DNA of 64,000 nt from Luteococcus sanguinis (GTDB taxonomy: Bacteria > Actinomycetota > Actinomycetes > Propionibacteriales > Propionibacteriaceae). A program made the translations under genes and the position numbers. Numbering within the stretch: position 1 is the stretch's first letter; every line of letters starts with the position of its first letter. Where the stretch lies: assembly GCF_039527675.1 (NCBI RefSeq), contig NZ_BAAAKI010000002.1:62001-126000 (forward strand). Direction: 5' to 3'. Under the pieces are notes generated by a model, which searched no databases, had not been told where the DNA came from, and saw only the letters and a list, made by a program, of their open reading frames with translations. Positions 50,160 through 57,581 of the stretch are shown one piece after another.

Positions 50160-50750
50160 GTGCACACTGCCGACCACTCGAAGCTGTCCCTCGGCCCGTC
50201 CCCCTCGGGTACCCGGAGTCGCGCCCTTCAGAACCTGACCCCGGGTGCCCAGATGGCGTTCCAGGACGAGATCTGGCTGGTCGAGGAGATAGGACCCGAC
50301 CCCACTTCACCAGGCCTGCTCCGGGTTGAGGGTAGCGTGACGGCTTCGCCGCGGCGGGGTGCGATCGGGCAGCGACGGCAGGGTTCGGGGAGTCCACGGG
50401 CTCGTGTGGACGTTTACGAGGCGCTTGATGGCCACCTGCCCGTGTGTGGTCACTGCGGGGGCCCGTGGCCCTGCCAGTGGCTGCGGATCGACGAGGAGAC
50501 GAGCAAGTGCTTGGCTCGCGCGGTCCGCTACGAGGTGCCGGGGGTTTGCCCCGCCTGTCAGGAGCCGGTCACTGGCCAGCAGCTGCGCCAGACCTGGTCG
50601 GTCAACCTGTACGCCCTGGAGGGGCCGGTCGTGTTCCATCTCCGCGCCCGGTGCTTGCGTGAGGCAGAGGTTCATGACCGCGCATATCGGCTGCGGGCCA
50701 TCCTTCACGTCTGGGTCTGTGAAGTGCGCGGGGTGGCGGGGGCTGTTTGA
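50160..50750 (+). CDS. Unrecognised cysteine-rich protein upstream of recG
   Basis: 196 aa from GTG 50160 (GAAAGG upstream); a later ATG (MAFQDEIWLVEEI, residue 32) is a possible alternative start. Not recognised. The N-terminal third is polar, with DEIWLVEEIGPDPTSPGLLR. The centre has a zinc-ribbon-like arrangement CGHCGGPWPC ... CPACQEP with a third possible ligand in CLREAEVHD. No membrane segment. The gene is 82 nt upstream of recG on the same strand, but its content and the debris before it place it in the accessory segment. It may bind a nucleic acid or a zinc-dependent partner; no function is claimed. Confidence 0.5.
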   Translation: MHTADHSKLSLGPSPSGTRSRALQNLTPGAQMAFQDEIWLVEEIGPDPTSPGLLRVEGSVTASPRRGAIGQRRQGSGSPRARVDVYEALDGHLPVCGHCGGPWPCQWLRIDEETSKCLARAVRYEVPGVCPACQEPVTGQQLRQTWSVNLYALEGPVVFHLRARCLREAEVHDRAYRLRAILHVWVCEVRGVAGAV

Positions 50751-50831
50751 CGCCGCATCGTTGTGAGTTCGAGAGGATCCAGCCATGGCGAAGGTGATCG
50801 AGCGTCCGGCGACGGATTGTAGGGTCGGGAC

Positions 50832-53069
50832 GTGGCTGCCTGGAGCCCTCAGTGGCGCACCGAGACCTTTGCGGAGCTGAACCGTGACCTCAGCCAGGTG
50901 CTCGGAGGGAAGACCGCGAAGCAGTTCGCAAAGATGCGCATCACCACCACCGGTGACCTGCTGCGGCACGTCCCGCGGCGCTATGTGTCGGGCACCGAGA
51001 CCAGCACGATCGCCGACCTGGTGCCGGGGGAGGACGCCGCACTGCTGCTCCGCGTGCACGGGAGGCCCGAGCCGGGTGGGCAGGAGCCGCGCCGGCGGCT
51101 GACCGTCAACCTCTCCGACGGGCGCCGCACCCTGCCGATGACGCTGTTCGGCAAGGGCCACATGATCAAGTACTGGACGAACCTGCTGCCGGAGGGCCGG
51201 CTGGTGCTGGCCGCCGGGAAGGTCGGCGAGTTCAACCACAAGCCCCAGCTCGCGCACCCCAACTTCGTCGCGCTGGACGAGGACCTGCGCATCCTCGGCC
51301 GGGCGAAGGACGAGAAGGACCAGCGTTCCCGCGAACACATGCTCGCCGTCGCCCGACGCGGCGGGCTGATCGGCATCTACCCCGGGGGCGGGGGGCTGCC
51401 GACCTGGGAGATCGCCGACTGCGTCCAGATCGTCCGGGAACATCTGGGTGACCTCTCCGAGTCGCTGCCGGCATGGGTCGTCCAGCAGGAGGGCCTGCCC
51501 AGCCTGCCCGAGGCCTTCCGCGCGGTGCACGCGCCCGACAACCGGGACGAGGCGGAGCTGGGGGCCGAACGGTTGCTCTTCGACGAGGCCCTGTCGATGC
51601 AGCTGACGATGGCGCACCGCCGCCTCGACAACTCCCACCACCGCGCGCCCGCGCTGACCGGGCGTCCGGGCGGGCTGTTGGATCAGCTGGACGCCCGGCT
51701 GCCCTTCCAGCTGACGCAGGGCCAACGGGAGGTCTCCGAGCAGGTCTTCGCCGACATCGCGTCCGAGGCGCCGATGCAGCGACTGCTGCAAGGCGAGGTC
51801 GGCTCCGGCAAGACGGTCGTGGCCCTGCGCGCGATGCTCAAGGCGGTCGATTCCGGGCGGCAGGCCGTCCTGCTGGCGCCCACGGAGGTGCTCGCCACCC
51901 AGCACCTCGACTCCATCCGGCGGATGCTCGGCGACCTGGGCCAAGGGCGCACCCTGGGCGCGCCCGAGGACGCCACGGAGGTCGTCCTGGTCACGGGGTC
52001 GATGCCCGCCGCCGCGCGGCGCAATGGGCTCACCAAAGTGGCCTCCGGCGAGGCGGGGATCGTGATCGGCACCCACGCCGTGCTGGGCGCGCAGGTCGAC
52101 TTCGCCGACCTGGGTCTGGTGGTGGTCGACGAGCAGCACCGCTTCGGCGTCGAGCAGCGTGCCGCCCTGAACGAGAAGGCGGAACTTCGTCCGCACGTCC
52201 TGGTGATGACCGCGACCCCGATCCCGCGGTCGGTCGCGATGACGGTGTTCGGTGACCTGGAGACGTCCGTGTTGACCGAGATCCCGGCGGGACGGGCCGA
52301 GGTGCAGACCCAGGTGGTGGACGCCGTCCAGCGTCCGGCCTGGCTGGAGCGCGCCTGGCAGCGGATCCGCGAGGAGGTCGAACAGGGACGCCAGGCCTTC
52401 GTCGTCTGTCCCCGGATCACCGGCTCCGACACCGACGACTTCCGCGAGGACGGCGCTCCCGCCTCGGCCACCGTCGTCGACACCCACGGCTGGCTCACCT
52501 CCGGCCCCCTGTCGGGACTGCGGGTGGAGATGCTGCACGGCAAGATGCACCCGGACGACAAGGACGCGGCGATGGCGCGGTTCGCGGCGGGGGAGACCGA
52601 CGTCCTCGTGGCCACCACCGTGATCGAGGTCGGGGTGGACGTCCCGAACGCGTCCGTGATGGTGGTGCTGGACGCTGACCGCTTCGGCATCAGCCAGCTG
52701 CACCAGCTGCGCGGGCGCATCGGACGAGGTTCCCTGCCGGGCCTGTGCCTACTGGTGACCAGCTCGGAGGTCGGCACCCCGGCCCGGGACCGGCTGGACG
52801 CGATCCAGCGCACCCGGGACGGTTTCGAGCTCGCCGAACTGGACCTGGCTCAGCGCAAGGAGGGCAATGTGCTGGGCGCGAGCCAGTCCGGCACGCGCAC
52901 CACCTTGCGCTTGCTGCGGGTGATCGACCATGCAGAGCTGATCCAGCACTGCCGCGAGCTTGCCGAAAGGCTCATCGCCGCCGACCCCGACCTGGTCGAC
53001 CCCTACCTGGCCGACATGATCACCCAGACCGAGCTGCTGGCGGCGGGGGAGTGGCTCGAGAAGTCCTGA
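50832..53069 (+). CDS. recG: ATP-dependent DNA helicase RecG
   Basis: 745 aa. RecG rewinds forks and D-loops during replication restart. Start GTG 50832; other starts nearby are possible. The wedge/OB region comes first (MRITTTGDLLRHVPRRYV, LNVSDGRRT-like strand VNLSDGRRTLPMTLFGKG). The SF2 motor has Walker A GEVGSGKTVVALRA (residues about 322-335), LLAPTEVLATQH, DEQH box VVVDEQHRFGVEQR, TATPIPRSVAM, ATTVIEVGVDVPNASVMVV, and QLHQLRGRIGRGSLPG. Terminated by a hairpin that also serves the convergent gene. Confidence 0.97.
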   Translation: MAAWSPQWRTETFAELNRDLSQVLGGKTAKQFAKMRITTTGDLLRHVPRRYVSGTETSTIADLVPGEDAALLLRVHGRPEPGGQEPRRRLTVNLSDGRRTLPMTLFGKGHMIKYWTNLLPEGRLVLAAGKVGEFNHKPQLAHPNFVALDEDLRILGRAKDEKDQRSREHMLAVARRGGLIGIYPGGGGLPTWEIADCVQIVREHLGDLSESLPAWVVQQEGLPSLPEAFRAVHAPDNRDEAELGAERLLFDEALSMQLTMAHRRLDNSHHRAPALTGRPGGLLDQLDARLPFQLTQGQREVSEQVFADIASEAPMQRLLQGEVGSGKTVVALRAMLKAVDSGRQAVLLAPTEVLATQHLDSIRRMLGDLGQGRTLGAPEDATEVVLVTGSMPAAARRNGLTKVASGEAGIVIGTHAVLGAQVDFADLGLVVVDEQHRFGVEQRAALNEKAELRPHVLVMTATPIPRSVAMTVFGDLETSVLTEIPAGRAEVQTQVVDAVQRPAWLERAWQRIREEVEQGRQAFVVCPRITGSDTDDFREDGAPASATVVDTHGWLTSGPLSGLRVEMLHGKMHPDDKDAAMARFAAGETDVLVATTVIEVGVDVPNASVMVVLDADRFGISQLHQLRGRIGRGSLPGLCLLVTSSEVGTPARDRLDAIQRTRDGFELAELDLAQRKEGNVLGASQSGTRTTLRLLRVIDHAELIQHCRELAERLIAADPDLVDPYLADMITQTELLAAGEWLEKS

Positions 53070-53083
53070 CCAGTGGACGCAGA

Positions 53084-53112
53084 CAGGGCGCCCGCCGACG
53101 GCGGACGCCCTG
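53084..53112. terminator. Bidirectional terminator between recG and a flavin-binding protein gene
   Basis: CAGGGCG-C-CCGCC (53084-53096) pairs with GGCGG-A-CGCCCTG (53100-53112) with one internal mismatch and a GAC loop. Confidence 0.75.
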
Positions 53113-53138
53113 TGTGGACTTCGGGTGCGGGGTGTTGG

Positions 53139-53558
53139 TCAGGCCTTGGGTTCGGCGCCGAAGGCGAAGGTGCGTCCGGTCAGCTCGCCCGGCGTGACGC
53201 GGACGTAGTGCTTCTTGACCGTCGGAACCCAGGGCTTGAGCGGCATGTGGTCGGCCAGCTGCAGCTCGCGCTCGTCGGTGATGACGGTCGCCTCGCCCTT
53301 GATGACCACCGACCAGCCCTTGTCGTCGTCCCAGCCGTCCACCTCGAAGGCAACCAGCGCATTGTCGGTGAGCTCCTGGAGCTTCGAGCCCTCGGCGGTG
53401 CGGAAGACGACCGACTGGCCGTCCACGCAGTAGTTGATCGGGAAGATCTCGGGCTGTCCGTCCCGGGCGGTGGCCAGCCGGCCGACCTCCTGGGATGCCA
53501 GGTAACCCCAGCAGGTGTCCTCTTCGATCGGGGTGATGGGGTTCTCCATGTCGGCCAT
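53139..53558 (-). CDS. Pyridoxamine 5'-phosphate oxidase-family protein
   Basis: 139 aa. A split beta-barrel FMN- or F420-binding fold: CWGYLASQEVGRLATARDGQPEIFPINYCVDGQSVVFRTAEGSKL, NALVAFEVDGWDDDKGWSVVIKGEAT, then VRVTPGELTGRTFAF. Such short proteins bind flavin, F420 or haem and have varied reductase activities; the substrate cannot be inferred. ATG 53558 follows a TACAGA/AAT-like -10 on the minus strand, suggesting a short or absent leader. It is divergent from rsmD and convergent with recG. Confidence 0.8.
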   Translation of the reverse strand: MADMENPITPIEEDTCWGYLASQEVGRLATARDGQPEIFPINYCVDGQSVVFRTAEGSKLQELTDNALVAFEVDGWDDDKGWSVVIKGEATVITDERELQLADHMPLKPWVPTVKKHYVRVTPGELTGRTFAFGAEPKA

Positions 53559-53596
53559 GCCCCAATTCTGTACCACGACGCTTCTCGCCGGGGCAC

Positions 53597-53602
53597 TAGG
53601 GT
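53597..53602 (+). promoter_or_regulatory. -10 box of the rsmD operon
   Basis: TAGGGT lies 8 nt before an ATG (53611) that opens a six-codon upstream ORF. Confidence 0.5.
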
Positions 53603-53610
53603 GGGCCGAC

Positions 53611-53631
53611 ATGAGCGGGAGCCACGAATGA
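53611..53631 (+). other. Six-codon upstream ORF overlapping the rsmD start
   Basis: ATG AGC GGG AGC CAC GAA TGA encodes MSGSHE. It begins 8 nt after the -10 box, as a leaderless start would, and its TGA overlaps the rsmD ATG (ATGA at 53628-53631). Ribosomes finishing this peptide could re-initiate at rsmD, which has no other clear Shine-Dalgarno sequence beyond GGGAG. Confidence 0.45.
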
Positions 53632-54221
53632 GCCGGATCATTGCCGGACGGGCGAAGGGCCTGCGCCTCACCACTCCCACCGGCGACCGCACCCGGCCCA
53701 CCACCGATCGCGTCCGCGAAGCCTTCTTCAGCGCGCTCGCGACCTGGAACGGCACCGGCGACCAGAGCGCCGAGGAGCACCTGGCCGGCGTGGGCTTCGT
53801 CGACCTGTACGCCGGTTCCGGCGCCGTCGGCCTCGAGGCCGCCAGCAGGGGAGCGTCCCCGGTCGTCCTGGTCGAGCACGATGGGCCCACCGCGCGCATT
53901 GCCAAGGCCAATGCCAACAAGGCGCGGCTCTCGGTCGAGACCGTCACCTCCAGCGTGGACGCGTGGCTGGACCGTCCGGGTGGGGAGTTCGACGTCATCT
54001 GGGCCGACCCGCCCTACCACCTGACCAACGACCACCTGAAGCGGACGCTGGAGCTGGCGATGCCGCACCTCGTCCACAACGGCATGCTGGTGATCGAGCG
54101 CTCCGCCCGCGACCCGGAGCCGACCTTCCCGGCCGGGACGGAGCACTGGTCACGCAACTATGGTGAGACCGCCCTGTACTGGTGCCAGCGCACCGAAACC
54201 CCCGTCGAGGAGGACGAGTGA
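53628..54221 (+). CDS. rsmD: 16S rRNA (guanine966-N2)-methyltransferase RsmD
   Basis: 197 aa. MSRIIAGRAKGLRLTTPTGDRTRPTTDRVREAFFSAL is the characteristic N-terminus. The SAM-binding motif is VGFVDLYAGSGAVGLEAASRGA, and the catalytic DPPY motif lies in VIWADPPYHLTND. It methylates G966 of 16S rRNA. GTGA joins it to coaD (54218-54221), a conserved pair. A tiny upstream ORF overlaps its start. Confidence 0.96.
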   Translation: MSRIIAGRAKGLRLTTPTGDRTRPTTDRVREAFFSALATWNGTGDQSAEEHLAGVGFVDLYAGSGAVGLEAASRGASPVVLVEHDGPTARIAKANANKARLSVETVTSSVDAWLDRPGGEFDVIWADPPYHLTNDHLKRTLELAMPHLVHNGMLVIERSARDPEPTFPAGTEHWSRNYGETALYWCQRTETPVEEDE

Positions 54222-54700
54222 AGGCCATCTGCCCGGGGTCCTTCGACCCCATCACCCGCGGCCACCTGGACATCGTCGAGCGGGCGCACGCCACCTTCGG
54301 TGAGGTGTTGGTGGCGATCGGTCGCAACTCCACGAAGAACCACCTGTTCGCCCCCGAGGAGCGCGTCGAGCTCACGCGTGACGCCTGCGCGCACCTGTCC
54401 GGTGTGCAGGTCGGCCTGATCGACGGGCTGCTGGTCGAGTACGCGAAGGCCCAGGGCTGCACGCTGATCGTCAAGGGGCTGCGGTTCGCGTCCGACTTCG
54501 ACTACGAACTGCAGATGGCGCACATGAACACCCACATCTCCGGGCTGGAGACGGTCTTCCTGCCCGCGGCCGCCCGGTTCGGGACGGTGTCCAGCTCGAT
54601 GATGCGCGAGGTGGCCGCCAATGGCGGGGACGTGTCGGACTTCGTCACCCCCGAGGTCAGCCGAGCCATGCAGGCGAAGCTGGCCGAGCGTCGCGCCTGA
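54218..54700 (+). CDS. coaD: Phosphopantetheine adenylyltransferase
   Basis: 160 aa from GTG 54218, overlapping rsmD by 4 nt. MKAICPGSFDPITRGHLDIVERA holds the TxGH nucleotide motif (TRGH), followed by VAIGRNSTKNHLFAPEERVEL, LIVKGLRFASDFDYELQMAHMN and FGTVSSSMMREVAANGGDVSDFV. CoaD transfers AMP from ATP to 4'-phosphopantetheine to give dephospho-CoA. All active-site motifs are present. Confidence 0.97.
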   Translation: MKAICPGSFDPITRGHLDIVERAHATFGEVLVAIGRNSTKNHLFAPEERVELTRDACAHLSGVQVGLIDGLLVEYAKAQGCTLIVKGLRFASDFDYELQMAHMNTHISGLETVFLPAAARFGTVSSSMMREVAANGGDVSDFVTPEVSRAMQAKLAERRA

Positions 54701-54728
54701 CCGGTTTGGTGTGCGCGAGGGCTCACGG

Positions 54729-54734
54729 TAGGCT
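54729..54734 (+). promoter_or_regulatory. -10 box upstream of the DUF177-rpmF-rnc-mutM genes
   Basis: TAGGCT, 52 nt before the DUF177 ATG. Twelve nt after it an ATG (54747) opens a 24-codon frame ending at 54821, overlapping the DUF177 start out of frame. Confidence 0.5.
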
Positions 54735-54786
54735 AGGCCCTCGGTCATGACGCTGTCGTGTCCCTCTGCGCTGAAGGAGCTGAGCG

Positions 54787-55353
54787 ATGAACAACCATCA
54801 TCGTCATCTCGACGCCCGTAAGTCGTTGGTCCTCGAGACCCATGACCTCGTGCGTCGTGCTGGCACGATGAAGGAGTTCCACCGCGAGGTCGAGGCGCCG
54901 GCGGATCTCGGCATCGACATGATCGGAGTGCCCGAGGGTTCTCCCGTCACGCTGGATCTCCGTCTGGAGTCCGTCGTGGAGGGGATCCTGGTCACCGGCA
55001 CCGCCGACATCACCCTCGAGGGGGAGTGCGCCCGCTGTCTGGAGAAGTTCTCGTGCGACGAGAGCTACGACCTGACCGAGCTGTACTTCTACCCGGAGCG
55101 GGAGGCGGAGGAGGAAGCCAGTCGTGTCGTGGACGAGTTGATCGACCTCGAGATCGTGCTGCGCGACGCCGTGGTGCTCGATCTGCCCTTCACGCCCCTG
55201 TGTCGGGATGATTGCTTGGGTCTGTGCGTCGAGTGTGGCGCCAACCTGAACGATGATCCAGACCACAGCCACGGTGAGGCGGTCGACTCCCGATGGGAGA
55301 AGCTCGCCGACCTCGGGTCGCAGGAGCAGGACACATCCGGTCAGCCCGACTGA
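54787..55353 (+). CDS. DUF177 (YceD) family protein
   Basis: 188 aa. The DUF177 pattern is clear: SLVLETHDLVRRAGTMKEF, VVEGILVTGTADITLEGECARCLEKF and the C-terminal Cys cluster PLCRDDCLGLCVECGANLND. YceD-type proteins are encoded next to rpmF in most bacteria and are linked to 23S rRNA metabolism. ATG 54787 follows GAAGGAGCTGAGC. The gene heads the DUF177-rpmF-rnc-mutM group. Confidence 0.9.
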   Translation: MNNHHRHLDARKSLVLETHDLVRRAGTMKEFHREVEAPADLGIDMIGVPEGSPVTLDLRLESVVEGILVTGTADITLEGECARCLEKFSCDESYDLTELYFYPEREAEEEASRVVDELIDLEIVLRDAVVLDLPFTPLCRDDCLGLCVECGANLNDDPDHSHGEAVDSRWEKLADLGSQEQDTSGQPD

Positions 55354-55434
55354 CCAACAACAGCAGGTCAGCGCAGCTGGCCGATCGGATTCAACCCGGC
55401 GTCAACCACGCCGGGCCCTGGCAAGGAGACAATC

Positions 55435-55626
55435 GTGGCAGTCCCGAAGCGGAAGATGTCCCGCAGCAACACCCGCAGCCGTCGTGCGCAGTGGAAGACG
55501 ACCGCCGTGCAGACCGTCGTCTGCGTGAACCCGGCGTGCCGTCAGCCCGTCCTGCCGCACACCGCGTGCAGCGCCTGCGGCCAGTACGGCCCCCGCGGCG
55601 CCCGTCGCCAGGTGCTCGAGGCCTGA
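55435..55626 (+). CDS. rpmF: 50S ribosomal protein L32
   Basis: 63 aa from GTG 55435 with AAGGAG upstream. MAVPKRKMSRSNTRSRRAQWK is the standard N-terminus. The zinc ribbon is present as CVNPACRQPV and CSACGQYG (C+ type). It follows the DUF177 gene at 81 nt and is followed by rnc at 25 nt. Confidence 0.97.
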   Translation: MAVPKRKMSRSNTRSRRAQWKTTAVQTVVCVNPACRQPVLPHTACSACGQYGPRGARRQVLEA

Positions 55627-55651
55627 CATTCCCGAGCACACTGGTGCGTCG

Positions 55652-56359
55652 TTGAGCCGTTTCCAGGAGCTTCTCGCAGAGCTGGGCGTCCCCTTGGACG
55701 TCCAGCTCTTCGAGCTTGCCCTCACCCACCGTTCGTTCGCCTACGAGAACGGTGGCATCCCGACCAACGAGCGACTCGAGTTCCTCGGTGACGCGGTGCT
55801 GGGCATCGTCGTCACCGAGCACCTCTACCTGCGCTTCCCCGCATACCCCGAGGGACGCCTCGCGAAGTTGCGCGCCGCCGTCGTGAACGCGCACAGCCTC
55901 GCCGACGTGGCCCGCGAACTGGGGATCGGTCCGCTGGTGAAGTTGGGACGAGGGGAGACCACCACCGGTGGTCATGACAAGACCTCGATCCTGGCCGACA
56001 CCACCGAGGCCCTGATCGGCGCCATCTTCCTCACCGGCGGCATGACGAAGGCCGAGGTCTTCGTGCACCACATCTTCGACCCGCTGGTCGAGCAGGCCGA
56101 CGCCATCGGTGCTGGTCTGGACTGGAAGACCTCCCTGCAGGAGGTGTGCGCCAACCGCGGCTTCGCGATGCCCACCTACCGCATCACCGAGTCGGGCCCC
56201 GACCACGACAAGCGCTTCGTGGCGCGTGCCGAGGTCGACGGGGTCGAGTACGGCGAGGGACGCGGACGCAACAAGAAGCAGGCCGAGCAGGAAGCAGCAG
56301 CGCTCGCCTTCGCGGCGCTCAGCGAGACCTCCGCCCTGGCCGACGAGCTCATCGGCTGA
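55652..56359 (+). CDS. rnc: Ribonuclease III
   Basis: 235 aa starting at a TTG (55652), the only sensible start giving MSRFQELLAELGVPLDVQLFELALTHRSF. The catalytic signature NERLEFLGDAVLGIVV is intact, as is the second acidic cluster near DTTEALIGAIFLTGG. The dsRNA-binding domain follows (DWKTSLQEVCANRGF, GEGRGRNKKQAEQEAAALAF). RNase III processes rRNA precursors and structured mRNAs. It reaches to 1 nt before mutM. Confidence 0.97.
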   Translation: MSRFQELLAELGVPLDVQLFELALTHRSFAYENGGIPTNERLEFLGDAVLGIVVTEHLYLRFPAYPEGRLAKLRAAVVNAHSLADVARELGIGPLVKLGRGETTTGGHDKTSILADTTEALIGAIFLTGGMTKAEVFVHHIFDPLVEQADAIGAGLDWKTSLQEVCANRGFAMPTYRITESGPDHDKRFVARAEVDGVEYGEGRGRNKKQAEQEAAALAFAALSETSALADELIG

Positions 56360-56360
56360 C

Positions 56361-57224
56361 GTGCCCGAGCTCCCCGAGGTGGAGGTCGTGCGGTCCGGGC
56401 TGGAGCCCATCGTCACCGGCCGTCGGATCGAGTCCGTCCAGGTGCTGCACCCACGGCCCGTCCGTCGCCACCTGCCCGGGCCCGAGGACTTCGCCCTCAC
56501 CCTGACCGGCCGCAACTTCGATCGTCCCCGGCGTCGCGGCAAGTACCTGTGGTTCGCGCTGGCCGACGGTGACGCGATCCTGGCCCACCTCGGCATGAGC
56601 GGCCAGTTCCGACTGGACCAGCCGTCCGCAGAGCTGCAGCGCAACACCCGCATCACCTTCGACCTGGACGACGGCGGTCAGCTGCGCTTCGTCGACCAGC
56701 GGATGTTCGGTGGGCTGAGCCTGAGCCCCGGTGGTGCCGAACTGCCCGACGAGGTCGCCCACATCGCGCTGGACCCTTTCGACGAGCACTTCGACCTCAC
56801 GGCCACCGCAGATCGCCTCCGGGCCAAGCGGACGACCGTGAAGCGCGCCCTGCTCGACCAACAGCTCGTCAGCGGCATCGGCAACATCTACGCGGACGAG
56901 TCCTTGTGGCTCGCCGGGATCCATCCCGAGCAGCCAACGGCCACGCTCACCCGCACCGAGTCGCTGGCCGTCCTGGAAGCCGCCCGCACCGTGATGGCCG
57001 AGGCGCTGGCCCAGGGCGGTACCTCCTTCGACGCGCTGTACGTCAACGTCAACGGCCAGTCCGGCTACTTCGGCCGCGACCTCAACGTCTACGGCCGCGA
57101 GGACCTGCCCTGCCCACGGTGCGGCACCGCCATCGTCCGACAGCAGTTCATGAACCGTTCCAGCCACTTCTGTCCGTCCTGCCAACGACTGCGCAAGGGG
57201 AGCTCTCGCTTACGTCGTACATAG
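56361..57224 (+). CDS. mutM: Formamidopyrimidine-DNA glycosylase
   Basis: 287 aa from GTG 56361. PELPEVEVVRSGLEPI gives the catalytic Pro and Glu; LAHLGMSGQFRL, LLDQQLVSGIGNIYADESLW (helix-two-turn-helix) and the terminal zinc finger CPRCGTAIVRQQFMNRSSHFCPSCQ are complete. MutM removes 8-oxoguanine and formamidopyrimidines from DNA. The rnc-mutM-smc-ftsY order is usual in actinobacteria; here HipBA and GtrA genes lie between mutM and smc. Confidence 0.97.
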   Translation: MPELPEVEVVRSGLEPIVTGRRIESVQVLHPRPVRRHLPGPEDFALTLTGRNFDRPRRRGKYLWFALADGDAILAHLGMSGQFRLDQPSAELQRNTRITFDLDDGGQLRFVDQRMFGGLSLSPGGAELPDEVAHIALDPFDEHFDLTATADRLRAKRTTVKRALLDQQLVSGIGNIYADESLWLAGIHPEQPTATLTRTESLAVLEAARTVMAEALAQGGTSFDALYVNVNGQSGYFGRDLNVYGREDLPCPRCGTAIVRQQFMNRSSHFCPSCQRLRKGSSRLRRT

Positions 57225-57245
57225 ACGCACGAAAGCTGTTTTAGA

Positions 57246-57272
57246 GCGCATATGTGCGATGTTGGGTAGCAT
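57246..57272 (+). promoter_or_regulatory. Operator-like palindrome and leaderless -10 box of hipBA
   Basis: GCGCATATGTGC (57246-57257) is a 12-bp palindrome with one mismatched pair. TAGCAT (57267-57272) ends 6 nt before the ATG at 57279. The layout suits autorepression by the HipB-like protein. Confidence 0.5.
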
Positions 57273-57278
57273 GGTGTC

Positions 57279-57581
57279 ATGGCGACGCGACCCACCCCCT
57301 TCGGCACCATCCAAGCCGGGCAGTCGGTTGGCGCCCACCTTGCTGCCTGGCGCAAGCTACTCAACCTGCCCGCTGCCGTGGTGGCCGACCGGGCAGCGAT
57401 CTCACGCAGCACCCTCAGTCGGCTGGAGAACGGCGACGTGAAGGTGGGGCTGGACACCGTCTTGAATGTGGCTGCGGCGCTGGGCATTCGCGACCAGGTG
57501 GTGAAAGCCTTCGACCCCTTCGAGACCGACCTCGGGCGTGCCCGCTCCGATCAGACGCTGCCTCGCCGGGTACGGCGATGA
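57279..57581 (+). CDS. hipB: HipB-like XRE-family antitoxin/repressor
   Basis: 100 aa. An XRE helix-turn-helix: VGAHLAAWRKLLNLPAAVVADRAAISRSTLSRLENGDVKVGLDTVLNVAAALGI, with the recognition helix ISRSTLSRLENG. The C-terminal tail is short and acidic/basic mixed. It precedes the HipA-like kinase with a 4-nt overlap (ATGA, 57578-57581). HipB-type proteins repress their operon and neutralise HipA. Confidence 0.88.
   Translation: MATRPTPFGTIQAGQSVGAHLAAWRKLLNLPAAVVADRAAISRSTLSRLENGDVKVGLDTVLNVAAALGIRDQVVKAFDPFETDLGRARSDQTLPRRVRR

Noticed and set aside
43444..50831. A prophage or integrative element
   Set aside because: No integrase, transposase, structural phage gene or flanking attachment repeat was seen; the segment is better explained by accumulated fragments.
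50307..52703. A 798-residue minus-strand open frame opposite recG
   Set aside because: Compositional shadow of recG; no domain, start signal or promoter.
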